The notes below the pieces were generated by a model. It did not search any database and was not told the DNA's origin. It worked only from the letters and a program-made list of their open reading frames with translations. The position numbers were made by a program, and so were the translations under genes. Below are positions 32,401-43,404 of a stretch of 64,000 nucleotides of DNA, one piece after another. Positions within the stretch are counted from its first letter, which is position 1, and each line of letters opens with the position of its first letter. The DNA comes from Persicaria tinctoria (Eukaryota; Streptophyta; Magnoliopsida; Caryophyllales; Polygonaceae): contig JBANSL010000007.1 of NCBI GenBank assembly GCA_037127255.1, forward strand, positions 63,225,038 to 63,289,037. Reading direction: 5' to 3'.

Positions 32401-34493
32401 ACATCGGCCATGTACGCAGCTTCCAAGGATTGGCGAGCTTCTATCGTCGATTTGTGCGAGATTTCAGCACCATCTCGGCACCCCTCACTGAGCTCATGAA
32501 AAAGAGGAGTGAATTCACATGGGGAGCAGCTCAGGAGGAAGCTTTCAACACACTAAAAGACAAGCTAACCCATGCGCCACTTCTAGCTCTTCCCGACTTT
32601 ACTCAGCCCTTTGAAGTAGAGTGTGATGCTAGCGGAGTTGGAATTGGAGGAGTCCTTATGCAGGGAGGTAAGCCTATTGCTTTCTTTTCTGAAAAGTTGA
32701 AAGGTGCTTGTCTTAATTACTCTACCTATGATAAGGAATTATATGCTTTGTTTAGAGTACTTAAGACATGGTCTCACTATCTATGGCCTAGCGAGTTTAT
32801 TCTTAGGACTGATCATGAATCATTGAAACACTTTAAAAGCCAAGATAAACTTGATAGGAGACATGGAAGATGGATGGAATTCATTGAAACATTTCCTTAT
32901 GTGATTAAATATAAGAAAGGCAAAGACAATGTGGTTGCGGATGCATTATCTAGGAGACATGCTCTACTAGCTGATTTTGATTCTAATGCTTTAGCTAGAC
33001 GACATGTACTTTTAACCACTTTAGATTCTAGAGTCTTAGGCTTTGTTTACATAAAGGAATTGTATGAATCTGATTTGGATTTTGGTGATATCTTTCGAAA
33101 ATGCTTAGACAAGGGTCCTAATGACAACTTTTATATACATGAAGGATTCTTATTTCGAAAAGATCAAGTGTGCATTCCTAGATGTTCTCTACGATTATTA
33201 CTTGTTAGTGAAGCCCATAGTGGTGGATTAATGGGACATTTTGGTAGAGATAAGACTTATAACACACTGAAATCACACTTTTATTGGCCACATATGCTTA
33301 GAGATGTAGAACATTGCCTTAAGAGATGCATAGATTGCATTAAAGCCAAAGCTAAGCTTATGCCTCATGGTCTTTATACACCACTGCCGACCCCCTCAGC
33401 CCCTTGGGAAGACATTTCTATGAATTTTATAGTTGGGTTGCCTAGAACTAAGAAGGGGAGAGATTCTATATTTGTGGTAGTGGATAGGTTCTCTAAAATG
33501 GCTCATTTCATTGCATGTCATAAAACTGACGACGCTACCAACGTTGCTAATCTATTCTTTAGAGAAGTAGTTAGGTTGCATGGCGTGCCTAAAACCATTG
33601 TTAGTGACAGGGATGTGAAATTCTTAAGTCATTTTTGGCGTACCTTATGGAATAAATTGGGAACTAGATTGCTATTCTCTACTTCTAGCCACCCCCAAAC
33701 TGATGGCCAAACTGAGGTGACTAATAGAACTCTTGCTACTGTCCTAAGAGCCATTATTAGGAAGAATTTGAAACTTTGGGAAGAAGCCTTACCTCATGTG
33801 GAATTTTCTTATAATAGAACCATGCATTCGGCTACTAAAATCAGTCCATTTGAATGTGTGTATGGTGTTAATCCACTAACCCCTTTTGATCTTACTCCAT
33901 ATCCTATGAGAGACAAAGAATCATTTGAGGCAGGTAAGCATGTCGAGTTCATCAAGGAGCTGCATGAACGAACTCGAGAGAAGCTGAAGCTAAAGGCTGA
34001 ATACAATGCTAACAAGGCCAACAAAGGACCTCGCTTGGTCACATTTCAGCCTGGAGATCTTGTATGGGTGCACTTGAGGAAGGAGCGGTTTCCAGAAGCC
34101 CGGAAGAACAAGCTGTCGCCTCGTGGTGATGGACCATTTCGGATCAAGAAGAGAGTGGGCGATAATGCCTACCAATTGGAGCTTCCTGGAGACATGGGCG
34201 TGAGCGCTACATTCAACGTCGCCGATCTAATCCCTTACTTCTCTGTGGATGAAGACTTGGATTCGTGGTCGAATCCTTTTCAAGAAGGGGAGGTTGATGC
34301 GGGACCATCTTCTACAGCTCCAGACACACCCATCATACTTGGAGAAGGCCCAATGACTCGAGCTAGAGCTAAGAAGCTTCAGAGAGACTCATTCAACTTT
34401 GTGGGTCATGCATTGGAGTGCATGAAGAGGCCGAGCCCCCTTAGAGCAAGCTTGGGCCGATTTTCCTTTAATTATTATAAGTGTTATGTCTAA
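29451..34493 (+). pseudogene. Gypsy gag-pol polyprotein, one frame with two stops
   Basis: Gag starts at MSNNQGNNGG (29466, or upstream at 29451). It includes WWDNLVKERRRALDG and FVPQHYARELRQRL and the zinc knuckle CFKCQGRGHYMKDC (30750). Then come the protease (VIIDGGSCCN), the reverse transcriptase (CVDCRAINN; KIDLRSGYHQIRM; VVYFDDILIYS), the RNase H (ECDASGVGIGGVL) and the integrase (zinc motif CLKRCIDC; FSTSSHPQTDGQTEVTNRTL). It ends with a GPY/F module (GDLVWVHLRKERFP ... GDGPF). TGA at 29907-29909 and TAG at 30636-30638 are the only breaks. The last 66 codons, with GPMTRARAKKLQ, lie inside the 3' LTR. No chromodomain is evident. Confidence 0.95.
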
Positions 34494-35245
34494 ATTCAGC
34501 TTATAAACATTATTGGGCTGAATTGGGCTTTTATTAGTTATTCTTTTTAGAAACCTATTTACTTATGTTCTTAGAGTTATTTCATTAAGCCCATTAGTAT
34601 TTAGATCTATCTTATTCTATCTTCTAAGTCTTAGAATCGGCCAGAACTAGGAGTAAGGCCTATAAGTATTTTCGATTCATCCTTGTAACAACTTGGAACA
34701 TTATTGAACAAAGTTATTCTTCTCAAAAACGTGTGAAACACTTGAGAGATCTGTTGGCCGAATTAGAGCTGTGCTCATTCGCCTTCGAATTGATATCATC
34801 TCAGCTTGGTTTGCTTTGCCGTTCATCAACTTCGCAAGACTTGGTGAATCTAGTATCCACAAGCCCCCTTCTGGTGCTTCAAGTTGTCCGCTTGATTGTG
34901 TCGGATTGTAGAGGCGGGTTGTGTAGTCATTGGTATTGGTTCCTACCCTCTGAGGAGGCCTGAGGTCTTTATCTTGTTCTGCATAGATCGACTCAGTCCA
35001 TATCAGGTCGTGTCTTTCCGTTCTTGTTCTTTAATTTCGAGTCTTGCTGCGTTCTTGAGAATCTTGATCGATCTTGACTACTTCTTGATCGAATCTTGCT
35101 GATCTTGTTGAGTCTTTATTCATTCTTGCTTCCGTTCTTGAGTTTCTTTATTGTTCTTGATTGTTCTTGATCAAGTTCTTGTTTTTCTTGTTCAGTTCTT
35201 GCTTGTTGTCGAAGGTCGGACCAACCCACGGCTAACCCCGTATCA
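34295..35245 (+). repeat. Gypsy 3' LTR (951 bp)
   Basis: Same length as the 5' LTR, eight substitutions, ends gtatca before the target duplication cctat. Confidence 0.95.
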
Positions 35246-35250
35246 CCTAT

Positions 35251-36333
35251 CATACTTAGGCTTCTTAAAATCTCTCTTTTCTTGATCTGGCTGCTTGGAC
35301 TGGAATCCTGTAGAACTCTTGGAGTTCTTATTGTCACCAAAATCCTTTCCTCTCTTATCATTTTGAAGGTTTCTGCCGACAGCAAGCACATCTGCATCTG
35401 TCTGTGTTCTGGTCCCAGCACCTTTTCCTCTCTCAGCCTGAACAGCAAGCTGAAATACTTTGTTAATGCTAGGCATAGGATCTTTTGTCAACACATTGTT
35501 CTTCGGATGATCATATGACTCATTGAGTCCCACCAAGAACTGCATCACCTTAGCCTTAGCTTCACGATCTTGAATTCTTTTGATGATACCACAAGTACAC
35601 TGAGCAAAAACACCACATTCACATACAGTCAAGCCTTCCAGAACCTGTAATTCATCTCATATCATTTTCATCTTGTTGTAATAAGCCTCAACTGCTAGAT
35701 TTCCTTGCTTGAGGTTGCATAGATCCTTGTGCAACTGATATATCAGAGGATCATTAGACTCTGAGAATCTTTCTTTCACCTCATCCCATAACTGCTTAGA
35801 CGATTGCATATACATGAAGCTTTCTCCTATCTCACTAGTCATAGAATTTATGATCCAGCACATGACCATAAAATATGCTCTAATCTATTTCAGACAATCA
35901 TTGGTATTTTCAGGCGGTTTCACACAATTTCCATTGATAAATTCCAATTTCGCTTTAGCACCTAAAGCCATGCGGATTCCTCAACTCCAAGAAGTAAAAT
36001 TAGCTCCATTAAACAAGGTCGAGACAAGCTGAAAAATCCCCAAATTAGCACCTAAAGCCAAAATCCCCAAATTGCATCTGATTGACGCCGATATCCCCAA
36101 GTAAAATTAGCACCTAAAGCCATCCCTGGATGGTCTGAATTCACAAGAAATAGGGGATTCACATGTGCACTCTGAGATCCAAAATCCCCAAATTGCATCT
36201 GATTGACGCCGATATTCAGTCCTGGAGATCCAATTCCAGTTCCTCGACCCATACCAGCACCTGGATTAACATTTCCATTTGCATTCGAGCCCCTTGGTTG
36301 CTGATTCGCATTTCCAGCACCCCGAGCCATCAC
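35251..36333 (-). pseudogene. Copia gag, broken
   Basis: MMARGAGNANQQPRGSNANG (36333) leads into a disrupted region, then CWIINSMTSEIGESFMYMQS, LWDEVKERFSESNDPLIYQL and CECGVFAQCTCGIIKRIQDR, all typical of Copia gag, in at least three frames. A 37-bp segment is duplicated at 36058 and 36179 (offset 121 bp). The Gypsy insertion at 35250 cuts the gene before its zinc knuckle. It resembles the gag of the copy at 54781-59109. Confidence 0.8.
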
Positions 36334-36431
36334 AAATTCAGATCAAAGCGGAAGCAAAGGACGAAGAACACTAAATCGAGCACGACCACAAAAAAATCAA
36401 CTAGATCTTCTTGCACACGGCTTTGATACCA

Positions 36432-36674
36432 TGTGAAGAATCAAGGAATCCAAAACCGAAAATGGAGAACACAAGCACCTGAATTGAAGAAATCAAGTTT
36501 TACAATTGCAGAACTAACTCTCTACACAATACAACAACCAATATTTATATAAGCGGGAAGAACAACTAACTAACAACCTAACACGAAAGAACTAAAATGC
36601 CCTTATAGAAACCATTAATTCCTGAACTGTCCTCAGCATATGTAATAGTGTAATACCAAATCATATAGTTCACA
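36432..36674 (-). repeat. Copia 5' LTR
   Basis: 243 bp, with the primer site tggtatcaaag (minus strand) directly inside it at 36421-36431. Confidence 0.9.
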
Positions 36675-36679
36675 ATACC

Positions 36680-36986
36680 GTCGCCACTGGAATCTTGTCG
36701 CCAGTGCTTCACTCACCTCCTCCTTACTTTCCTTCATTAGGGAGCTATGGTTCCATCTTATTTTGCTTCAATTTTTTCCGAAATAAACACCATAACTTCT
36801 CATTTTTACCGAAATAAACACCGTAACTTTCATCTAATCCTTCAAAGTTTCTATTTTTTTCTTCCAAACAAACACCCTAAAATTTATTTAAATAATAACA
36901 GGGTTACTTATTATATGAGTTTTTTTGAACCCATTTGTAAGCCCTAATTAATTTATTTATAAACTTATATGTTATTTCTTTTGTAA
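36680..36986. other. Spacer, no gene seen
   Basis: cttgtcgcc words, then AT-rich sequence with a repeated ccgaaataaacacc word near 36778 and 36808. No supported gene. Confidence 0.3.
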
Positions 36987-36994
36987 ACAATAAG

Positions 36995-37433
36995 TAGGGC
37001 TTGTTGATATAATGAAAAGAATGGGAATAGACAAAGAGTCCCACATCGATAGTTTGAACAAACAAATCTTAGCATATAAACTAGTGGACTACTCCTCCTA
37101 TTGGCAATTGGTTTTAGGATGGAACTTCGCTCGACTTATGTGCTAGCTTATTAGCGCATGGGTGCACGTGTGCACACGACCCCCGATCCTGAGTCCCAAC
37201 GGATTTCAGTAGGGCTAATATATGAACTGAATAGCTCGAATTCTATGGAATTTTTAAAATTTTCTGTAAGTTAACATATATGTTATAACCAAGTAGAACT
37301 ACTTAAAGCTCGAAAAAAAAACTCGACTCGAGCTCGTTCATTTCCTAAACAAGCCGAGCTTGAACAAAATAAAAAACTCGTTTAAAAATTAGGCTCGACT
37401 GGACTCGTTCGTTCGGCTCGAATAACACCCTTA
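36995..37433. mobile_element. hAT-type MITE containing a solo TRIM LTR
   Basis: Flanked by the identical octamer acaataag (36987-36994 and 37434-37441), the hAT target-duplication length. Ends are tagggct and caccctta, weakly inverted. The interior has gctcgaactcg-type words common in plant hAT MITEs. A solo LTR lies seven bases from its left end. Confidence 0.8.
37002..37211 (+). repeat. Solo TRIM LTR (210 bp)
   Basis: tgttgatataatg to ttcagta, flanked by gggct on both sides (36997-37001, 37212-37216). Same family as the LTR at 8068-8278. The internal region and second LTR were presumably lost by LTR-LTR recombination. Confidence 0.85.
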
Positions 37434-37441
37434 ACAATAAG

Positions 37442-38229
37442 CATTACATACAACCCAAATTTAGTTAAGCAATATAGACGTCATTTAAATCCAATTTCAT
37501 AAATCTCACTTATATAAACTCATATTCAAATCCAATTTCATAAATCATATTAACCATATATACATTCATTAGTGATAATTATATCCACAACCACCAAAGC
37601 ATTAATGGTCTCATTATTAATGAATTCGTTTCTATATAGGTACCCATACCCATTTTTTGTTTTTTGTTTTTTGTTTTTTCTTTATGGGATGAACGCCTAT
37701 CATTATTTAAAACATCCACAACTTTTTTGGCTTGAAGGGATGACACCCTACATCAATTGTATAATTCATTTTTTTATTACATCGATCGTAACAAGTATGA
37801 GTATATGAAAAGAAGAAAATTAATTAAGTGATTACATGCATATACAATGAAATGGAGTATCAACCTTTTTATGATGTGTTCTAATATCAAGTATGAATTT
37901 AGAGTAAGTCGAACATATATTAACTAATTCATTTTTATATAACGAATATAAAATTGTCACCCTACATAATCAATATAAAATAAAATTCATAAAATACATA
38001 TTGACTAAACCAAATCTAGTATCATATAAATTCAAAGTAATAAAATTTGATGATATCATTTCGTAAGTGTTATTCATATAAGCTCAAAACTCATAAAATT
38101 AATATATCTATATGATCAACCTTACTCAATTTTATAAATATTGATTATATAACCTCTTATATAAGCTTATTATAAACTGATAAAATTCAACTTGATAGAT
38201 CATAACTCGATAAAATTAATTTTTTATAA
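37442..38229. other. AT-rich spacer, no gene seen
   Basis: Short repeated aaatccaatttcataaat words near 37490 and 37525. Nothing coding. Confidence 0.3.
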
Positions 38230-38353
38230 AATATTCATAGAAAAATAATAATTTATGGAAAAAATTACAATATCAATTCGAATTTGAAGGTGAAAAAGAA
38301 AATTCCAACCAGAAACCACAGGGAAAAGATGACGTGGCGTGTGGAGAAGCAGA

Positions 38354-38500
38354 GATGCGGTTTCAGACCGCGTTTCTGTGTTGGTATCGAGAAAAATTAA
38401 AGCCAGTCAAATATTCTGGTTGGGACAGGGCCTAAAACGCGGTTTGAAACCGCGCGTCATTCAATGTGCCCCATAGACACGCGGGTTCAAACCGCGTGTT
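38354..38500. repeat. Left subterminal palindromes of the MULE
   Basis: Three palindromes: gcggtttcagaccgc near 38357, cgcggtttgaaaccgcg at 38438-38454, and acgcgggttcaaaccgcgt near 38479-38497. Confidence 0.75.
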
Positions 38501-38569
38501 ACCTTAAAACCCTATTAACCGCATTCTACTCCTTATGGACCTGCATCTTCTTCCTTCCAACTTCTCCCT

Positions 38570-38770
38570 CTACGTGGGATCGCCCGTGACGCTGTCGCCG
38601 GCTCCTCCTCCTCAATCTGTGGTGTCGTTGTTTCCTTCTTCCAGTCATTAAGCCGTGATCGCCCGTGACGCCGCCGTCGGCTCCTCCTCCTCCTCCTCCT
38701 CCTCAATCTGTGATCGGTCGGGATCGCCCATGATGGCGCTGCCGGCTCCTCCTCCTCCTCCTGTATCTCT
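38570..38770. repeat. CTC-rich low-complexity tract
   Basis: cgcccgtgac followed by ggctcctcctcctc occurs two to three times. The open frames here on both strands are compositional. Confidence 0.5.
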
Positions 38771-39301
38771 CGCCCTTTCCTTCTTCCAGTCATCTTCGAA
38801 GAAGCGGTTTCCGACACCATCAATCGGAGAAACACAAGGTTAGGTTTGTTTTTTTAATTATTGGTAATGTGTAAAGAAGTATATGCTTACTAGATGTAAA
38901 TAGGTGATATTATAAAATTGTGAAAGTTGATTGTGATATATTAGAAATTGTGATTGTTTGATCCATAGATTTGAAATTGTGATAGTTAGATTGTAAATAG
39001 GTTATTTGATTAGGAGTATATGTGATTGTTTATAAGTGTATGCTAATTAGAAGCTTATATTTGATCCATACGTGATATTGCGTAATTTATTTTGTTAATG
39101 TTTATTAGATGTAATATGCAATAAGAGTATTATAAACGAAAAGAAAAATATATGTTTAAAGTGTATTATATTGTTAAAAAATGAAGAATTTAAAATGTTA
39201 TATTTTGATAAGTTGAAAATAAAAATGTAGTTATCAATTTACTTACATAGTTATTTTGTAGAAATGAATGTAATTGTTATATGAATTTTAGGAAAATCCA
39301 T

Positions 39302-39401
39302 ATGAAAATGCAATTGAATCCCGGCCCGTTGGTTAATAACGTTCTGAATAGACAACAGTTGCATAGATCAACTGATGTATGGTACCGCGAAGAATATCTA
39401 A

Positions 39402-39440
<39 letters not shown>

Positions 39441-40001
39441 GTTAAATACGTCTACATACGAGATGCATCGGTAAAGGCACTCAGAATGTAATATATGTGA
39501 GTTTTATATTTACAAACAAATGGTGTAATTCAACATAGGCTGCATTTGCGCAAGATTGGGAGAGATCTTGCTCCCGATCCTAGAGTCTTTCACTATGTAA
39601 AGTTGGCGGGATTTTACTGTATATACAAGCTCGGGTCCACATTCGAGATCGATAATGAACTAGTCACGAGTTTAATAGAGCGTTGGAGACCTGAGACTCA
39701 TACCTTCCACTTGAATGTTGGGGAGACCACGATCACGCTGCAAGATGTCTCAGTGTTGCTTGGACTTCGGGTTGATGGTATTGCAGTGATTGGATCTGCA
39801 TGTTATGATTGGCGGACAGTTGCTGGAACATTGCTAGGACATCTACCCTCCGGAAATCAGATCAAGGGATCATCATTGAAGGTTGCATGGCTACGAACAC
39901 TACTCCTTGGGCCAGGCCAGGGTGTACATTCTGTTACTTATGGTTGGTTGGTATGTGAACCAGTACAACTCTGTGGTGAAGTACCTATCAACAAATGGTA
40001 G
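39302..40001 (+). pseudogene. Plant mobile domain (PMD, aminotransferase-like) gene, partial
   Basis: The first part (39302-39400) reads LNPGPLVNNVLNRQQLHRST, the usual N-terminus of PMD proteins. A TA microsatellite intron follows. From about 39541 comes LRKIGRDLAPDPRVF, then LAGFYCIYKLGS, LVTSLIERWRPETHTFHLNV and TITLQDVSVLLGLRVDG, the conserved core of the family. The frame ends at 40001, well short of a full PMD protein, and the exon phases I can place do not fit cleanly. PMD genes occur both as host genes (MAIL1/MAIN-like silencing factors) and as passengers of MULEs. Position inside this MULE makes the passenger reading likely. Confidence 0.75.
39403..39436. repeat. TA microsatellite
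   Basis: About 17 units of (ta), in the presumed first intron of the PMD gene. Confidence 0.9.
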
Positions 40002-40121
40002 CCAAGATGCGCTCTGATATCTACAGACAGCCAACATTTGAGCACACAGAATCTTCAACAACTTCCAACTAGCACATGTACATGTTCTACGTCTTAGGTT
40101 GACTGTGTAGGATCTCCCAGA

Positions 40122-41366
40122 TCACCGACCATGTGCCCCTCTTGGGTTCAAGATCACCTCAAAGATGCCATTCTCCAAATCAAATGAAATTACATTTGCA
40201 TTTACCGCCTTCTCGATAAGCAAGCCAAGCTTGTCATCAGTAGCTTGTGTCAGAGGGAAGCCTTGCGACATACGCATGGCTGCTTTGCCTCGCCTCCGCA
40301 CAAAGTAACTGTTCACTTTGTAAAATGTCTGCTTTACGAGAGCTGTGATAGGAAGAGCCCTTCCGCCCTTCAACACCCCATTGAAAACCTCTGATTGGTT
40401 CGTCGTCATCACATTGTACCTCACACCCCCATCCATAGCCATGGCCCACTTCTGTGGCTCAATTTGGGCTAAGTACTCCTAGGCCTCACTGTACATCTGT
40501 TGGATGGAACGACAACCCTTCTCGAACCCAGTAGTTGTTAGTTGGTATGCTGTCCAACTAACCATATATTTCACCTTATGATCATGGAACATGAAATTCA
40601 CATTTGACTTCAAATGTCGAACGCATATCCTATGATATGCACTTGGCTTATTCCATCTGGGCAACTCTTCCATGGTTTTCAAAATGCTTGCATGCCTGTC
40701 TAAGATCACACATAACCCAAGTCGTTGTGTGACCCGTCTCCCTATACAATCCATGAACCAAGCCCAACTGTCTCCATTTTCGCTCTCAACAATAACAAAC
40801 GCGAGAGGGAAAATTTGGTCATCTGCATCAACACCCATTGCCATTAAGACAACATGCCTGTACTTCCCATACAGATGGGTGCCATCGATAGTTATCAAAG
40901 GACGACAATGCGTAAACCCAGCAATAGACGGTGCAAAAGCCCGAAACACATGACCGAACATCTTCTCATTTGGATTTGGAGTGTCATGATTGCACCATTC
41001 AACTACCATCCCGGGGTTTGTAGCTTGCAGTGCAGCCATGAACCTCGGCAACTCTGTGTACGACTCCTCCCAGTCACCGTATATCTCAGCTATAGCTTTT
41101 TGTTTTGCTCTCCATGCTTCCATGTATGATACACAGATCCCAAACCTTTTTTTTCAAGTGCTCTATTATGGCACTTGGCTTCGTGTCTTGATCAGTATGA
41201 ATAAACCCAAGAATCTCACCTCGAATGAAGGTTGAGGCGGCATTGCGATTATCCATCTGCAAGATATCCCCAACACAGTTCCCCGCATGAGGCCCACTAT
41301 ATCTGACACTTTTCCACATTTCAATTGTTCGATCACGGCGACGAGCAGACAAACGCTAGAGGCAGC
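40122..41366 (-). pseudogene. MULE transposase, catalytic and C-terminal part
   Basis: On the minus strand RDRTIEMWKSVRYSGPH is the DNA-binding/zinc region. RPLITIDGTHLYGKYRHVVL gives the first Asp. ILDRHASI is near the second Asp, HRICVRHLKSNVNF is the conserved His block, and VMTTNQSEVFNGVLKGGRAL is typical of MURA. In-frame TAG codons lie at about 41355 and 40479. A degenerate SWIM-like pattern (CTCASWKLLKILCAQ) follows in another frame near 40060. The frame joins that of 52177-52572 when the nested insertion and one copy of its gcagc duplication are removed. Confidence 0.85.
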
Positions 41367-42336
41367 TGGTGTGGTGCATAATGTCGTTACCTTTCTACAA
41401 CACCAAAAAGAATAACCCAAACCAAAAACACAACTAGCAACCCAGTAACTAGTATAGTGGAATAGTAAGGGGTCGATCCCATAGAGAGAATACCTTTCCA
41501 GATTATCAAATCGCTATCAGAATTGAACAAGATCAAGAAGTGATTGAATATCAAATTAACTGAATGCAACAAAAGTAACAATGGTGAATTGGTGATAATT
41601 ATGAGTGAGATAGTTTCCCCTACAATTCATCAACAATAGTTATGTCTTTGATCATTGACTTTATCTATCTTACCTTGATTGACTCATCTAATGGCGGATC
41701 ACTCCAACCCTAAGCAATTCAACAATAACAATCAACAAACAACCAAAGGTAGGGGCACAACTCCCTAACCCTAATTATTGGTATAATTGATAAAGTAGAA
41801 TTGTCAATGTCCTACACACTTAATCAATGCTTTCAGGGGATCAATTAGTTATGTTGTGTAACTAATCCAATTAACTTGCAATGGTTAATCAAACCTTTAG
41901 CAGAAAAGCAAATTCCATCAAAGTGGCCAATCAAGAGGGAATACAAGCAATCAATCAATAACAAACAAAGACATTGAATCCATCAAACTTAGAATAGATA
42001 GAAATTAAGTCCCACAAATCATATAACCATGTCTCCGAATTGTAGGCGAAACAAAAGAGGTTTAGTTCCTCGTGGAAAGTCTTCTTCTCAATATATCCAT
42101 TGGAGTTCTCTTCCTTAGGTTTTCTTCACAAAAACTCCAACTCTTCACAAAGTCAGCCAAAACATAAAAATATAGTTTCACCTAATTAGTTTCCAAAAGA
42201 CGGAATAGGAAATTCTGTAATTGACACGGGCGGCGAGCGGCGTGCTTTAGGCGGCGGGCGTCGTTCCATCAGTAGCCTCATTCTTCACTTTGTGCATTCC
42301 GAATCCAAGCTACTTTTCTCCACACCTCTTTCTAGC

Positions 42337-43346
42337 TGATAACTCCCTCCCTTGATGAAAATCGGAATAGATGTTCCAAAGGCTTTGACAGGATATTTGT
42401 GTCAAAGGCCTTGGAGCATTAACAGTTGATGAAATACAAAACCTATCTTATTATTCGTATATTATTTTATCTTATTATATACTTCCATTATATTATATAT
42501 ATATGAATGACTAACCATTTCAGGAAGTATAAATCGAGATTTCATCCTTCCTTATTCATGTCGAAGAGATCAGTTCTAAATAGATCATGGCGCTCAAAAT
42601 ATCCATATATAGAAGATTGTAAGATCGAACTGATTCCAAAGAGCCGTTGGAGATCTGGTGATGAAGATCCTCATGCTCCACGCTATCTTCATGCTATTAT
42701 ATAAAGGAAAGGAAGGAGAAGACAGAAGAAAAAGTGCTACACACGAGCTTCATTCATTCAAGCGATCTGTCTTCCAAGTGTCTCTCTGCAAAGCGCTCAA
42801 ATAGTTTGTTGTTTATTTCAAAGCCTTTGAGAGTCATTGTGAGCTTATAGGATATATTTATTTCAAGTGTTACTCGAGAGTTTATAACTCGGGAAGTTGC
42901 ACTAGGCTATTGATTTGCGAGAGTTAGAGGATTGTACTAGATAGCCGAGAGAGGTGGGGCTCTTCTAGATTGGTCTAGGACTCCAAGGGAACGTGAGTTG
43001 ACTAGATTGCAATTGTATAGGAGAGAGGCTTCTCGGTGAGCTATTAGGATCCTAAGCTAAGCAATCAATAAAGCCTTTGAATCCTAGGGTTGTGGAAGAA
43101 CCCTAGGCGGGGACGTAGGCCAATTGTGCTGAACCTCGTAAACAATTACTCGTGTCCTTTACTATTTGCTTTACCTTATTTCCGCACTTGGTTCGATTGT
43201 CTAACTTTGTGATTCAGGTTTAATCTCAAAGGTTTTGGTTCCAGCTCCAAAAGTCTTGAGACTTTCTGCGAAAAACGGGCATACTCTATTCAACCCCCCT
43301 TCTAGAGTATTTCTTATTACATTGTTTTTATATTATCGAACCTTCA
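42337..43346 (+). repeat. SIRE 5' LTR (1010 bp)
   Basis: Carries a TATA box (tatataaa, 42698-42705) and a 65-codon frame just upstream of it that is unchanged in the 3' LTR. Confidence 0.95.
42698..42705 (+). promoter_or_regulatory. LTR TATA box
   Basis: tatataaa in a suitable position upstream of the likely R region. Its twin is at 51291-51298 in the 3' LTR. Confidence 0.6.
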
Positions 43347-43348
43347 AT

Positions 43349-43360
43349 TGGTATCAGAGC
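43349..43360 (+). promoter_or_regulatory. Primer binding site (tRNA-iMet)
   Basis: tggtatcagagc, two bases after the LTR. Confidence 0.9.
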
Positions 43361-43404
43361 CTTACTCACTGTTTTTGATCTAACAATCTTGTGAGTTTTC
43401 GATC

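Larger units (their letters stand above)
27169..35245 (+). mobile_element. Ty3/Gypsy retrotransposon (CRM/Reina-like chromovirus), young
   Basis: Two 951-bp LTRs (tgatgcggga to gtatca) differ at eight positions (under 1%) and are flanked by cctat on both sides (27164-27168, 35246-35250). The primer site tggtatcagagc follows the left LTR after three bases, and the polypurine tract caagaaggggaggt precedes the right one. Gag-pol is one frame with two stops. The low LTR divergence makes it one of the two youngest elements here. It inserted in the Copia 24688-36674. Confidence 0.95.
24688..36674 (-). mobile_element. Copia element with RT deleted, split by a Gypsy element
   Basis: LTRs at 24688-24926 and 36432-36674 (both from tgtgaagaatcaagg to atagttcaca) are flanked by atacc on both sides (24683-24687, 36675-36679). 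The primer site is tggtatcaaag directly inside the right LTR, and the polypurine tract (cttgaggggggta, minus strand) lies by the left one. On the minus strand come gag, then the Gypsy insertion at 27164-35250, then integrase. The reverse transcriptase and most of RNase H are missing. Confidence 0.9.

Noticed and set aside
38533..38843. Arg/Glu-rich and Pro-rich frames on both strands
   Set aside because: Translation of a ctcctcctc tract.
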